Counted from the stretch's first letter, positions 28,956 to 37,809 are shown. The stretch: 64,000 nucleotides of DNA from Qipengyuania citrea (GCF_009828015.1 NZ_WTYG01000001.1:806001-870000), one strand, 5' to 3'. Numbers and translations are program-made. Notes: a model not told the origin generated them from the sequence alone.

Positions 28956-29966
28956 GTGGCAGCCAATTTGCCCGAGACGATGACGGCGATGGGATTCGAC
29001 GAGGCCGGGGGGCCCGAAGTGCTCCGTCCGGAAACGCTGCCCGTGCCGGTGCCCGGCGCCAACCAGATCCTGATCCGGGTCGCCTATGCCGGGGTCAACC
29101 GCCCCGACGTTATCCAGCGGCAGGGCTTCTATCCGCCGCCGCCGGGCGCCTCGCCGATTCCCGGGCTCGAAGTGTCGGGTACGGTGGTGGCAACCGGCCC
29201 CGGTGTCGGACCCGAGGTGCAGGGTCGCCGCGTCTGCGCGCTGGTGTCCGGCGGCGGCTATGCCGAATATTGCCTGGCGCATGTCGCACACAGCCTGCGC
29301 CTGCCCGACGACATGGCGTTCGATACGGCGGCGGCCATTCCCGAAACGCTGTTCACCGTGTGGCACAATGTGTTCGAGCGCGGCTGGGCCAGCGACGGCG
29401 AAACGCTGCTGGTGCATGGCGGGACCAGCGGCATCGGGACCATGGCGATCCAGCTCGCCAAGGCCTTCGAGATGAAGGTGATCTCGACCGCGGGCAGCGA
29501 CGATAAGTGCGCGGCCATCCGCGAACTCGGCGCCGATCTGGCGATCAATTACAAGACCCAGGACTTCGTCGAGGAGGTCAAGCGCTTCACCGATGGCGAA
29601 GGCGTCGATGTCGTACTCGACATGGTCTCGGGCGATTATGTTGCACGCAACATGGAATGCCTCGCCGAAGATGGCCGTCACGTCACGATTGCCGTGCTTG
29701 GCGGGCTGAAGGCGGAAATCAACATGGCCACCGTGATGCGCAAGCGGCTGTCGCTGACCGGATCGACGCTGCGGCCGCGGTCGGACGAATTCAAGGCGCT
29801 GATCGCCGACGAGATCTATCATCACGCCTGGCCGCTGTTCGAAGAACGGGCGGTCGCCCCGGTGATGGACCAGACCTTCCCGCTTGCCGAAGCCGGCGCG
29901 GCGCATGCGCGGATGGAAGAAGGCGCGCATATCGGCAAGATCGTGCTCGAGGTGTTCGGCGACTGA
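28956..29966 (+). CDS. NAD(P)H-quinone oxidoreductase (zinc-free MDR family)
   Basis: 336 residues from the GTG at 28956 (VAANLPETMTAMGFDE), preceded by AGAGGGGG; the longer open frame would add an atypical tail. It is a medium-chain dehydrogenase/reductase of the PIG3/QOR type: GVNRPDVIQRQGFYPPP, VHGGTSGIGTMAIQLAK (NADPH loop), GSTLRPRSDEFKALI. The zinc-ligand cysteines are absent, as expected. Predicted to reduce quinones with NADPH. Confidence 0.9.
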   Translation: MAANLPETMTAMGFDEAGGPEVLRPETLPVPVPGANQILIRVAYAGVNRPDVIQRQGFYPPPPGASPIPGLEVSGTVVATGPGVGPEVQGRRVCALVSGGGYAEYCLAHVAHSLRLPDDMAFDTAAAIPETLFTVWHNVFERGWASDGETLLVHGGTSGIGTMAIQLAKAFEMKVISTAGSDDKCAAIRELGADLAINYKTQDFVEEVKRFTDGEGVDVVLDMVSGDYVARNMECLAEDGRHVTIAVLGGLKAEINMATVMRKRLSLTGSTLRPRSDEFKALIADEIYHHAWPLFEERAVAPVMDQTFPLAEAGAAHARMEEGAHIGKIVLEVFGD

Positions 29967-30132
29967 GGCGGGTTGCTACCTGACCGACCGGGCGGAGACC
30001 TTTTGGCGCTTGCCGTAAGGCCCCCGACGACTCGGGATTGTCGCAATGTCGCCTATCGGTAACTCCACTGTGAATCGCCCGTAACAAACATGTGCCAGGA
30101 CTAGGGCCGTAACCCATCAGGGGGTCCGGCCC

Positions 30133-31029
30133 ATGAACGATCTGCCCAATCATTTCGACGCCGCGCACAAAGTTGCGAATTTTCCTTCGATCAAGCCCCG
30201 CGTGCCCGAACGCAGGCTCGAAGAGCGACGCACCTATCGTACGATCTGGATCAGCGACGTGCATCTCGGCACCAAGGGCTGCAATCACGAACTGCTGATC
30301 GACTTCCTCGATCATACCGACAGCGACACCATGTATCTGGTCGGCGACATCATCGACGGCTGGCGGCTGAAGAAGAAGGTCTACTGGCCGCCCGAACACA
30401 GCGATATTGTCTGGCGCATCCTCAAGCGTGCCAAGCGCGGCACGCGGATCATCTATATCCCGGGCAATCACGACGAGATGGTCCGCCCGTTCAGCGGCAT
30501 GAATTTCGGCGGAGTGGAAATCATGCGCGCCGCGTTCCACGACACCGCCGACGGGCGCCGGCTGATGGTCCTGCATGGCGACGAATTCGACACCATCATG
30601 CTGGCGCACCGCTGGCTCGCCTTCGTCGGCGACGCGCTCTATCACGTGATGATGAAGCTCAACAATTGGGTGGCCGCCGCGCGCAAGCGGCTGGGCCTGC
30701 CCTATTGGTCGATCTCGAAAGCGGCAAAGAACAAGGTCAAGAACGCGGTCGAGTTCATCTCGAAATACGAGGAAGTGGTCGCCCGCGCGGCGGCGGAGCG
30801 CGGCGTCGACGGCGTGGTCTGCGGTCATATCCACACCGCCGAGTTCCGCAGTTTCGAATATGGCGGCAAGCGCGTCGAATATTGGAACGACGGCGATTGG
30901 GTCGAAGGGTGCAATGCGCTGGTCGAACATGCCGACGGCCGCATGGAAATCCTCCACTGGCCTGACGAAGTCGCGCGGCGCAACCGCCGCGAAAGTGACG
31001 TCACGCCGTCAGTGCCGGAGGCCGCGTGA
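30133..31029 (+). CDS. LpxH-like UDP-2,3-diacylglucosamine diphosphatase / metallophosphoesterase
   Basis: 298 residues of the calcineurin-like fold, with metal motifs in order: SDVHLG, GDIIDGW, GNHDE, LHGDEFD and GHIHTAEF. LpxH-type enzymes cleave UDP-diacylglucosamine to lipid X in lipid A synthesis. The protein is longer than Escherichia LpxH, so a related phosphoesterase on another nucleotide-lipid is possible. The stop overlaps the GTG start of the glycosyltransferase (GTGA), tying the two together. Confidence 0.82.
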   Translation: MNDLPNHFDAAHKVANFPSIKPRVPERRLEERRTYRTIWISDVHLGTKGCNHELLIDFLDHTDSDTMYLVGDIIDGWRLKKKVYWPPEHSDIVWRILKRAKRGTRIIYIPGNHDEMVRPFSGMNFGGVEIMRAAFHDTADGRRLMVLHGDEFDTIMLAHRWLAFVGDALYHVMMKLNNWVAAARKRLGLPYWSISKAAKNKVKNAVEFISKYEEVVARAAAERGVDGVVCGHIHTAEFRSFEYGGKRVEYWNDGDWVEGCNALVEHADGRMEILHWPDEVARRNRRESDVTPSVPEAA

Positions 31030-32108
31030 CCGCGCAACTCGCTGCCGCCGACACTCGTGCGGCCTGCCCGGCTGCCGCGCCGCAGCGCATCGCGATCGTC
31101 ACCGATGCCTGGCTGCCGCAGATGAACGGCGTGGTGCGCACGCTCACCACGACCTGCGACCATTTGCGCGCGCAGGGGCACGAGCTGCTGGTGATCTCGC
31201 CCGACCAGTTCAGCAGCGTGGCCTGCCCGACCTATCCCGAAATCCGGCTGGCGCTGGCATTGCCGGGCGTGGTCGGCGAAAGACTGCGCACCTTTGCCCC
31301 CGAAGCGATCCATATCGCCACCGAGGGGCCACTGGGCATGGCCGCACGCGGCTATTGCACGCGCCGGGGCATCCGCTTCACCACCGCCTATCACACGCAA
31401 TTTCCGGATTACCTCGCCAGTCGGACGCACCTGCCCGCGCAGTGGTTCTGGCGGTATATCGAGTGGTTCCATCGCCCCGCGCGGCGCGTGCTGGTCGCGA
31501 CCGAGAGCATCAGCGCGGAATTGCGCGCGCACGGCCTGCCGCAGCTGCATCGCTGGAGCCGCGGCGTCGATCTGGCCTGTTTCACGCCCGATGCGCCGCC
31601 GCCACCCGAATTCGCCGACCTGCCGCGCCCGATCCAGCTCTATGTCGGCCGGGTGTCGGTGGAAAAGAACATCGGCGCCTTCCTCGCCAATGGCTATCCC
31701 GGCAGCAAGGTCGTGGTGGGGAACGGCCCGGCGCTCGAAACGCTCAGGGCGGATCATCCCGAGGTGCACTTCCTCGGTCGCCGCGCGGGACGCGGCCTTG
31801 CCGGATGCTACGCCGGGGCGGATGTCTTCGTCTTTCCCAGCAGGACCGACACCTTCGGCCTGGTGATGATCGAAGCACTGGCCTGCGGCACGCCCGTCGC
31901 CGCCTTTCCCGTTCCGGGACCGCGCGATATCGTCACCGAACAGGTCGGTGCGCTGAGCGAAAACCTCGACCGCGCGATCGCCGCAGCGCTGTTCTGCGAC
32001 CGCAAGAGCTGCGCCGATTATGGCGCGGGCTTCAGCTGGAGTGCGGCGACGGGCCAGTTCCTCGCCGGGCTGGCTGCACTCGAGCCGGAGGCATTGCCGA
32101 GCACCTGA
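31026..32108 (+). CDS. GT4-family glycosyltransferase
   Basis: 360 residues. The N-terminal half has the GT-B acceptor domain (IAIVTDAWLPQMNGVVRTL), the C-terminal half the nucleotide-sugar domain (YVGRVSVEKNI, FPSRTDTFGLVMIEALACG). It is closest in character to glycolipid mannosyl- or glucosyltransferases of the PimB/SqdX type. Translational coupling to an LpxH-like enzyme suggests a lipid acceptor, but this is inference. A hairpin terminator follows. Confidence 0.88.
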   Translation: MTAQLAAADTRAACPAAAPQRIAIVTDAWLPQMNGVVRTLTTTCDHLRAQGHELLVISPDQFSSVACPTYPEIRLALALPGVVGERLRTFAPEAIHIATEGPLGMAARGYCTRRGIRFTTAYHTQFPDYLASRTHLPAQWFWRYIEWFHRPARRVLVATESISAELRAHGLPQLHRWSRGVDLACFTPDAPPPPEFADLPRPIQLYVGRVSVEKNIGAFLANGYPGSKVVVGNGPALETLRADHPEVHFLGRRAGRGLAGCYAGADVFVFPSRTDTFGLVMIEALACGTPVAAFPVPGPRDIVTEQVGALSENLDRAIAAALFCDRKSCADYGAGFSWSAATGQFLAGLAALEPEALPST

Positions 32109-32157
32109 GGCTTTCGCTTGTACAATCGGGCACTCTCGCCTAGATGGGCACGATAAC

Positions 32158-32189
32158 GGCCGTCCCGCGAGGGGCGGCCCTTCTATTTT
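32158..32189 (+). terminator. Likely terminator after the glycosyltransferase gene
   Basis: GGCCGTCCC and GGGGCGGCC pair (with one G-T) around GCGA, followed by a T-rich stretch ending in TTTT. It is also in the trcR leader. A TACAAT at 32121-32126, upstream of the hairpin, could be a promoter -10. Confidence 0.55.
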
Positions 32190-32213
32190 CGCAAGACGAG
32201 AAAAGGCATTTCC

Positions 32214-32942
32214 ATGGCCGACCAACCCAAACCGCTGATGCCGCATGCGACCGCCACCTGGCTGGTCGACAACACCGGTCTGTCGTTCGAACAGATCGCG
32301 GAATTCTGCGGCCTCCATATCCTCGAAGTGCAGGCGATGGCGGACGATCTGGCGGGCAGCAAGTATACGGGCCGCGACCCGGTGCATGCTGGCGAACTGA
32401 CGCAGGAAGAGATCGAAAAGGGTCAGGCCGATGCGGAGTATCGCCTCAAGATGCAGCGTGCGCCGGTGGCGGTCAGCCGGACCAAGGGCCCGCGCTACAC
32501 CCCCGTATCGAAGCGGCAGGACAAGCCCGACGGCATCGCCTGGATCCTGCGCAACCACCCGGAAATTTCCGATGCGCAGATCGGCAAGCTGATCGGCACC
32601 ACGCGCAACACGATCGGCGCGATCCGCGAACGCAGCCACTGGAACATCCAGAACATCCAGCCCAAGGACCCGGTTACGCTGGGCCTGTGCTCGCAGCGCG
32701 AACTCGACGCCGTGGTGGCCAAGGCGGCCAAGAACCTGCCGGTCGACGATGAAGAAGCCGCGCCGGTGGTGGCCAGCGGCAGCAGCGATCGCGAGAAGCT
32801 GATCGAGGAACTGCACGCTGAACGCGAAGCCAACGTCAAGGCCGCTGCCGAAGCCGCGCAGGAAGCCGAAGCCGCGGCGTGGCTCGAAGCCAAGCGGACG
32901 AGCGAAGACGGCGGAGAGCCGGGCGATACCGGCCCCGCCTGA
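32214..32942 (+). CDS. trcR: Cell-cycle transcriptional regulator TrcR (DUF1013)
   Basis: 242 residues of the DUF1013 family, known as TrcR in Caulobacter-type bacteria. It contains two helix-turn-helix-like parts: LVDNTGLSFEQIAEFCGLH near the start, and IGKLIGTTRNTIGAIRERS in the middle. The C-terminus is an Ala/Glu-rich helix, probably coiled coil. Conserved across alphaproteobacteria; which promoters it controls here cannot be told. It has its own terminator. Confidence 0.85.
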   Translation: MADQPKPLMPHATATWLVDNTGLSFEQIAEFCGLHILEVQAMADDLAGSKYTGRDPVHAGELTQEEIEKGQADAEYRLKMQRAPVAVSRTKGPRYTPVSKRQDKPDGIAWILRNHPEISDAQIGKLIGTTRNTIGAIRERSHWNIQNIQPKDPVTLGLCSQRELDAVVAKAAKNLPVDDEEAAPVVASGSSDREKLIEELHAEREANVKAAAEAAQEAEAAAWLEAKRTSEDGGEPGDTGPA

Positions 32943-32963
32943 CGCATCGGGGAAAAGCATTCG

Positions 32964-32998
32964 AAGGCGGGGAAAGCGTTGGCTTTTCCCGCCTTTTT
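32964..32998 (+). terminator. Intrinsic terminator of trcR
   Basis: AAGGCGGGGAAAGC and GCTTTTCCCGCCTT form a 14-bp stem with one G-T pair and a 4-base loop, ending in five T residues. 21 bases after the trcR stop. Confidence 0.85.
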
Positions 32999-33000
32999 AC

Positions 33001-33039
33001 TTGCGTTTGAGACGCAATACTCCATGCTATTGACATGGA
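33001..33039. promoter_or_regulatory. Two palindromes immediately before the acyl-CoA ligase gene
   Basis: TTGCGT-N5-ACGCAA (33001-33017) and TCCATG-N7-CATGGA (33021-33039) are both perfect. The second covers the start codon at 33035. No ribosome-binding motif is visible between them. They could be operator half-sites or an RNA structure; the regulator is unknown. Confidence 0.4.
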
Positions 33040-34708
33040 TGTAAGCAAGCTACCGAACCATCATCCGGTGCCCTGGAACACCACGTTCGAACCGCTGGCG
33101 CTGCCCGCCATGTTCGCGCGGACGGTGCAGGCCTGCCCCGATGCGGCCCTGTTGTATTTTCTCGGCCGCACCTTCACCTATGGCGAACTGTTCCGCGATG
33201 CGCAGGCCTTCGCTCATGCGCTCAAGCGGCGCGGGATCGCCCCGGGCGACCGGGTCGGGCTCTTCCTGCCCAACGTCCCGAGCTATGTCGTCGCCTATTA
33301 CGGGGCGATGATGGCGGGCGCGGTGGTGGTGAATTTCTCGCCGCTCTATTCGGTCGAGGAACTCGAACAGCAGGTGGCCGATTCGGGGACCCGCCTGCTG
33401 GTTACCGTCGATGTCCCCGAGCTCTACGCCACTGCGCAGAAGGTGCTGCAGGGTTCGGCGCTCAAGACGCTGGTCGTCAGCTCGCTGGCGCAGATGCTGC
33501 CGTTTGCCAAAGGGCTCGCCATGCGCGTGTTCGCGCGCAGCAAGATCGCGCGCGTTGACTATGGCGAATCGGTCCTCCGCTGGGACGAATTCCTTGAGGG
33601 CGGGCGAAAGCACGGGGGCAAGCTGCCCGAGATCGACCCGCAGGCGCTGGCCTTGCTGCAATATACCGGCGGGACGACGGGGACGCCGAAGGGCGCGATG
33701 CTCACGCATGCCAATCTGTCGATCAACGCGCAGCAGGTTGCCGGGCTCAATCCCTATGGCGACCCTTCGCACGAGGTCTTCATGGGCGCGTTGCCGTTCT
33801 TCCATGTCTTTGCCAACACGGCACTGCTCAACCACGCGGTGGTGACGGGGGCGGCGATAGCCATGGTCCCGCGGTTCGATGCCAAACAGGTCCTCCAGAC
33901 GATCGAAAAGCACGGGGCGACCGGATTTCCGGGCGTGCCGACGATGTTTCAGGCGCTGCTCGACCATCCCGACCTGGACAAGACCGACGTGTCGAGCCTG
34001 CGAGTATGCATCTCGGGCGGCGCACCGCTCCCGGCGCCCCTGCGCGAGAAGTTCGAAGCCAGGACCGGCGTACGGCTGGTTGAAGGCTATGGGCTTACCG
34101 AAAGTTCGGGTGTGATATCGACCAATCCCTACGAAGGCACACGCAAGCCGGGGACCATCGGTCAGGTCGTCATGCAGACCGAAGTGCTGCTGCTCGACAA
34201 GGAAGACCCGACCGTCCTCGCGGCGGAAGGCGAGCCGGGCGAACTCGCACTCCATGGTCCGCAGATCATGCAGGGCTATTGGAACCGGCCCGATGCAGCG
34301 AAGGACGTGTTCGTCGAGCATCAGGGCAAGACCTGGCTCCGCACCGGCGACGTCGCCACGCTCGACAGCGACGGCTTTCTCGAAATCGTCGATCGGATCA
34401 AGGACATGATCGCGGTGGGCGGGTTCAAGGTCTTCCCCAGCCAGGTCGAAGACGTCCTGCTCGACCATCCGGGGGTGAAGGAAGCGCTCGTGATCGGACG
34501 GCCCGATTCCTATCGCGGCGAAGCGCCGGTGGCCTATGTCACGCTCAACGCCGACGCTCAGGCGACCGGCGAGGAACTGCGCGACTGGCTCAATGCCCGC
34601 GTGGGCAAGCACGAACGTGCCGACGAAGTGGTGATCCGTGCCGATCTGCCCAAGACCATGATCGGCAAACTTGATCGCAAGGCGCTGCGCGCCGAAGTGC
34701 TCGGCTGA
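33035..34708 (+). CDS. Long-chain fatty-acid--CoA ligase (FadD-like)
   Basis: Activates a fatty acid to acyl-CoA through an acyl-AMP. The 557 residues carry the AMP-binding motif YTGGTTGTPKGAMLTH, EGYGLTESSG, the hinge WLRTGDVATLDSDGFL, and the catalytic-lysine region KTMIGKLDRKALR near the end. It probably feeds the acyl-CoA dehydrogenase/ETF route encoded elsewhere in the window. The ATG lacks an obvious Shine-Dalgarno sequence and lies within a palindrome. Confidence 0.92.
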   Translation: MDVSKLPNHHPVPWNTTFEPLALPAMFARTVQACPDAALLYFLGRTFTYGELFRDAQAFAHALKRRGIAPGDRVGLFLPNVPSYVVAYYGAMMAGAVVVNFSPLYSVEELEQQVADSGTRLLVTVDVPELYATAQKVLQGSALKTLVVSSLAQMLPFAKGLAMRVFARSKIARVDYGESVLRWDEFLEGGRKHGGKLPEIDPQALALLQYTGGTTGTPKGAMLTHANLSINAQQVAGLNPYGDPSHEVFMGALPFFHVFANTALLNHAVVTGAAIAMVPRFDAKQVLQTIEKHGATGFPGVPTMFQALLDHPDLDKTDVSSLRVCISGGAPLPAPLREKFEARTGVRLVEGYGLTESSGVISTNPYEGTRKPGTIGQVVMQTEVLLLDKEDPTVLAAEGEPGELALHGPQIMQGYWNRPDAAKDVFVEHQGKTWLRTGDVATLDSDGFLEIVDRIKDMIAVGGFKVFPSQVEDVLLDHPGVKEALVIGRPDSYRGEAPVAYVTLNADAQATGEELRDWLNARVGKHERADEVVIRADLPKTMIGKLDRKALRAEVLG

Positions 34709-34718
34709 CCATACGACA

Positions 34719-34748
34719 AGGCCGCCTGCGTTCGCACGCAAGCGGCCT
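34719..34748. terminator. Bidirectional hairpin between convergent genes
   Basis: AGGCCGC and GCGGCCT enclose TGCGT/ACGCA with a TCGC loop and a single C-A mismatch. It sits between the ends of the acyl-CoA ligase and bactofilin genes. The T run is weak on both sides. Confidence 0.55.
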
Positions 34749-34771
34749 CGTGATGTAGCAAGGGCTAGAGG

Positions 34772-35164
34772 TCAGCCGGCGACGGTCAGCTCGGGCTTTG
34801 CCGAGCTTGACGAAGGCGCGGTAGCCGCGCCGCTCTTGGCGTTGCGATGCGCGAAACGTCCCTCGACCTGAGCGCCCTGTTCGATCGTGAGCGCATCGTA
34901 GAAGACGTCGCCGGTAATCTTGGCGGTCTTGAGGATCACGAGTTCACGCGCGGTGATCGATCCCTCGACGGTGCCGGCAAGCCGGGCGGTTTCCGCCTTG
35001 ATCGCGCCCTTGACCGTGCTGGTTTCGCCCTGGACGAGCGCGGAGCAGGCGATATCGCCTTCGACCGCGCCATCGACATGCAAATCTGCCGAAGCGGTGA
35101 TGTCGCCGGTGATCGCGAGGTCCGATCCGAGGACCGAGAAGGTGGAATTGCTCTTGCTGGCCAT
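34772..35164 (-). CDS. Bactofilin
   Basis: 130 residues from the ATG at 35164 (MASKSNSTFSVLGSDL). A bactofilin (DUF583) beta-helix core with short repeats such as ITGDITASADLHVDGAVEGD, flanked by disordered ends. Bactofilins polymerise into membrane-associated filaments that localise cell-wall enzymes. The LytM peptidase gene ends 16 bases upstream on the same strand, a pairing known from other bacteria, so the filament probably positions that enzyme. Confidence 0.92.
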   Translation of the reverse strand: MASKSNSTFSVLGSDLAITGDITASADLHVDGAVEGDIACSALVQGETSTVKGAIKAETARLAGTVEGSITARELVILKTAKITGDVFYDALTIEQGAQVEGRFAHRNAKSGAATAPSSSSAKPELTVAG

Positions 35165-35180
35165 GCGCTCGCGTCCCTGA

Positions 35181-36338
35181 TTACTTGGTACGGGCGGGGT
35201 TGGGGCTCCGCCGGATTTCTTCGAGAACATCAGGAGCGGTCTCCAGGAAAGTGCGCGGATTGACCGCGCGATTGTTGATACGCACCTCGAAGTGGAGATG
35301 CGGGCCGGTCGAACGGCCGGTATTGCCGATGGCCCCGATCGTCTCGCCCGCGGCGACGCGCTGGCCGACTTTCGCGTTGAAGCGCGACATATGCGCATAG
35401 CGCGTCATCAGGCCGTTGCCATGCGTGATCTCGACCGTCTTGCCATAGCCGCCCTTCCAGCCGACGAAGCTGACGCGGCCGTCCGAGGCGGCGCTGATCG
35501 GCGTACCGATGGCCCCGCGGAAGTCGAGGCCCTTGTGCATCGCCCCGCCGCCGTTGAACGGATCGCGGCGGAAACCGAAGCCGCTGGAAATCATGTCCTT
35601 ATGCGCCGGCGTCACCTGCGGCACGCCTGCGAGGCCACGCTCGAGCGCATCCATGCGTGCGATCGACAGGCCGAGCCGCACGAAGCGCGGGTCGATCGAA
35701 CCATCGGCTTCGGTGGCGAGGTTTTCGAACGGACCACCCATCGCGCCGCGTTCGGCGGTGCGGATCATGCTCGCAGAATCGAGCCCGAGCTTCTCGAGCG
35801 CCGCGGCAGCGCGCTGGGCGCGCCAGTCGGCATAATGCGTGAGACCTTCGACCAGCGCGAGCTGGCGTGCTTCGATACGGGCGAGTTCGGCGGCTTCGGG
35901 AAAGGCTGCACTGACCTTCTCGACCGTCTCGGCAGCCTCCGACGCGCTGTCGCTGACGCTGCTGAATGCCTTGAGGTCTTCGGGCAGCGCCTCGCCCATC
36001 GCTTCGAGGAATTCCATGCGGCGGTTGAGGTCGTCCTTCACCGCGGCAATGTCCGCGCCATAGGCATCGACGCGTTCTTCGGCCGTGGCGACGCGGGCTT
36101 CGCGGTCGCGGAGCGAAAGCCGCTCGGTTTCCGCGCGATACTGCGTCCAGCCGGCAATCGCGACCGACGCGGCACATACCACCAGCGCAGCCAGCGCCAG
36201 CGCCGCTGCCGTCATCTGGACCTTGGAAGATATGGTGATGAAGCGCACCTGCCCCTCGGATCGCATGAAGAATTCGCGATCCGGAAACCAGCTGCGCACG
36301 CGATTCGCCAAGCCAATGATGGCGTTGCTGTTGCTCAA
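35181..36338 (-). CDS. M23 (LytM) metallopeptidase paired with bactofilin
   Basis: 385 residues from an inferred TTG at 36338, preceded by AAGGGA at 9 bases; the ATG at 36266 (MRSEGQVRF) is an alternative. One membrane segment (about 43-65), a long coiled coil (about 70-200), then a LytM domain with zinc ligands MHKGLD and HLHFEV intact. Predicted periplasmic DD-endopeptidase. Domain order resembles shape-determining peptidases that work with bactofilins. Confidence 0.88.
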   Translation of the reverse strand: MSNSNAIIGLANRVRSWFPDREFFMRSEGQVRFITISSKVQMTAAALALAALVVCAASVAIAGWTQYRAETERLSLRDREARVATAEERVDAYGADIAAVKDDLNRRMEFLEAMGEALPEDLKAFSSVSDSASEAAETVEKVSAAFPEAAELARIEARQLALVEGLTHYADWRAQRAAAALEKLGLDSASMIRTAERGAMGGPFENLATEADGSIDPRFVRLGLSIARMDALERGLAGVPQVTPAHKDMISSGFGFRRDPFNGGGAMHKGLDFRGAIGTPISAASDGRVSFVGWKGGYGKTVEITHGNGLMTRYAHMSRFNAKVGQRVAAGETIGAIGNTGRSTGPHLHFEVRINNRAVNPRTFLETAPDVLEEIRRSPNPARTK

Positions 36339-36452
36339 AACGACCCGTCCCTTATGGTCTTTTCACGTCCCACAGCCGGGCTACCAAACGATGGTTATGA
36401 AATCGAATCGCGGTTCCCACAAAATCCACGAGTCGAAGCATCGATGGGACGA

Positions 36453-36569
36453 GTCGTTTTTATACAATCTTTCAGGGGATCGATTTTGCTTGCCGAAACG
36501 AAGTCCAATATTCCCAAGGGCTTAGAATCTTCAAGGGTCGAAGCGGGCAAGTCATTGTATAAGAACGAC
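36453..36569. repeat. Inverted pair of a 16-bp element between the M23 gene and nadD
   Basis: GTCGTTTTTATACAAT (36453-36468) and the inverted copy ATTGTATAAGAACGAC (36554-36569) match at 15 of 16 positions, 85 bases apart, in an A/T-rich 251-base gap between divergent genes. Each contains TACAAT, a possible -10, facing inward; they could instead be paired protein-binding sites. Confidence 0.6.
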
Positions 36570-36589
36570 AAATTCCAGGGCAGATCGCT

Positions 36590-37255
36590 TTGACGGGCGC
36601 GCGGCGTCGAATCGGGCTGCTCGGAGGCAGTTTCAATCCCGCCCACGGCGGACATCGCCGCATATCGCTCTACCTCTTGCGCGCGCTTGCGCTTGACGAA
36701 GTGTGGTGGCTGGTCTCGCCGGGCAATCCGCTCAAGCCCAGGACCGGGATGGCGCCGCTCGCAGCCCGCGTGCGATCGGCAATGGCGCAGGCCCGGCGCG
36801 CGCCGATCCGGGTAACCGCGATCGAGCGCGAACTGGGCACCCGCTACACCGTCGATACGCTCGGCGCGCTGACGCGGCGCTATCGCAAGAACGATTTCGT
36901 CTGGTTGATGGGATCGGACAATCTGGCGCAATTCCATCGCTGGAAGGACTGGCGCGGAATTGCGCGAACGATGCCGATTGCGGTTATCGCGCGGCCCGGC
37001 TATGATGCCTCCGCAATCGCGAGCCCCGCGATGGCCTGGCTGAGGCGCTTTTCCGTGCCGCTGTCCAGCTTTGTTGGAAGGGGCGAATGGAGCGCACCGA
37101 CACTGGTGACCTTGCGTTTCGATCCCGATGAAAGGTCGGCCACGGCAATTCGCCGCGCCAATCCCGATTGGGCCTTACGCTTCACCGGACCGCCTCCAAG
37201 GGACCAACTGACGCATCGCTTGATACTGTCGGGGGAGGAAACCACCGCGCCATGA
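36590..37255 (+). CDS. nadD: Nicotinate-nucleotide adenylyltransferase
   Basis: Adenylates nicotinate mononucleotide in NAD synthesis. 221 residues from a TTG at 36590 (MTGARRRIG). The nucleotidyltransferase motif is GGSFNPAHGGH at 12-22; WLVSPGNPLK and WLMGSDNLAQFHRW are family landmarks. The usual C-terminal ISSTxIR motif is reduced to SATAIR. First gene of the run nadD-rsfS-rlmH-envC-like-ctpA. Confidence 0.94.
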   Translation: MTGARRRIGLLGGSFNPAHGGHRRISLYLLRALALDEVWWLVSPGNPLKPRTGMAPLAARVRSAMAQARRAPIRVTAIERELGTRYTVDTLGALTRRYRKNDFVWLMGSDNLAQFHRWKDWRGIARTMPIAVIARPGYDASAIASPAMAWLRRFSVPLSSFVGRGEWSAPTLVTLRFDPDERSATAIRRANPDWALRFTGPPPRDQLTHRLILSGEETTAP

Positions 37256-37312
37256 TGCGCGTTGGTCCTTCCATGGCCCAAGCCTCTCAATTCAGGAGCA
37301 TCGCATCCGCCT

Positions 37313-37732
37313 ATGACACAGGCGCAATCCATCCCGGCATCCGCCGGTTCCAATCCGGCACAGGTGATCGACTTGTCTGACGCAAACCTCGACCCGCTGC
37401 TCAAGCTCGTGCTGACGCAGCTCGATGACGACCAGGCGCAGGACATCGTGACCATCGATCTCAAGGGCAAGAGCTCGATCGCCGACCATATGGTCATCGC
37501 CTCGGGCCGCTCGACCCGCCAGGTCGCTGCCATCGCCCAAAAGCTGGCCGAGAAAATCAAGCAGGCCGGTTTCGGTCCGGTGAAGCTCGAAGGGCTTCCC
37601 GCGGCCGATTGGGTGCTGCTCGACGCGGGAGATATCGTCGTCCACCTGTTCCGCCCGGAAGTGCGCAGTTTCTACAATCTCGAGCGGATGTGGGCATTCG
37701 GCGATGCGCCGCCGGTGGCCGGGAACGCCTGA
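37313..37732 (+). CDS. rsfS: Ribosomal silencing factor RsfS
   Basis: Binds ribosomal protein L14 and blocks subunit joining during starvation. 139 residues from the ATG at 37313 (MTQAQSIPASAG). The core shows LDDDQAQDIVTIDLKGKSS, DHMVIASGRSTRQV and DWVLLDAGDIVVHLF, all family hallmarks. The start is uncertain: an AGGAG lies 15 bases before this ATG, longer than ideal. Confidence 0.93.
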   Translation: MTQAQSIPASAGSNPAQVIDLSDANLDPLLKLVLTQLDDDQAQDIVTIDLKGKSSIADHMVIASGRSTRQVAAIAQKLAEKIKQAGFGPVKLEGLPAADWVLLDAGDIVVHLFRPEVRSFYNLERMWAFGDAPPVAGNA

Positions 37733-37809
37733 CGCCAGACCGATCTTGAGCAGGGCCGGCCGACGCCCGGTTGGCCCGATCGGACCATCGCCCGCCGGAG
37801 GGGTGCGCC

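Noticed and set aside
30825-32960. 711-codon frame antisense to the glycosyltransferase and trcR
   Set aside because: It spans two real genes and their terminator; no domain, signal or ribosome site supports it.
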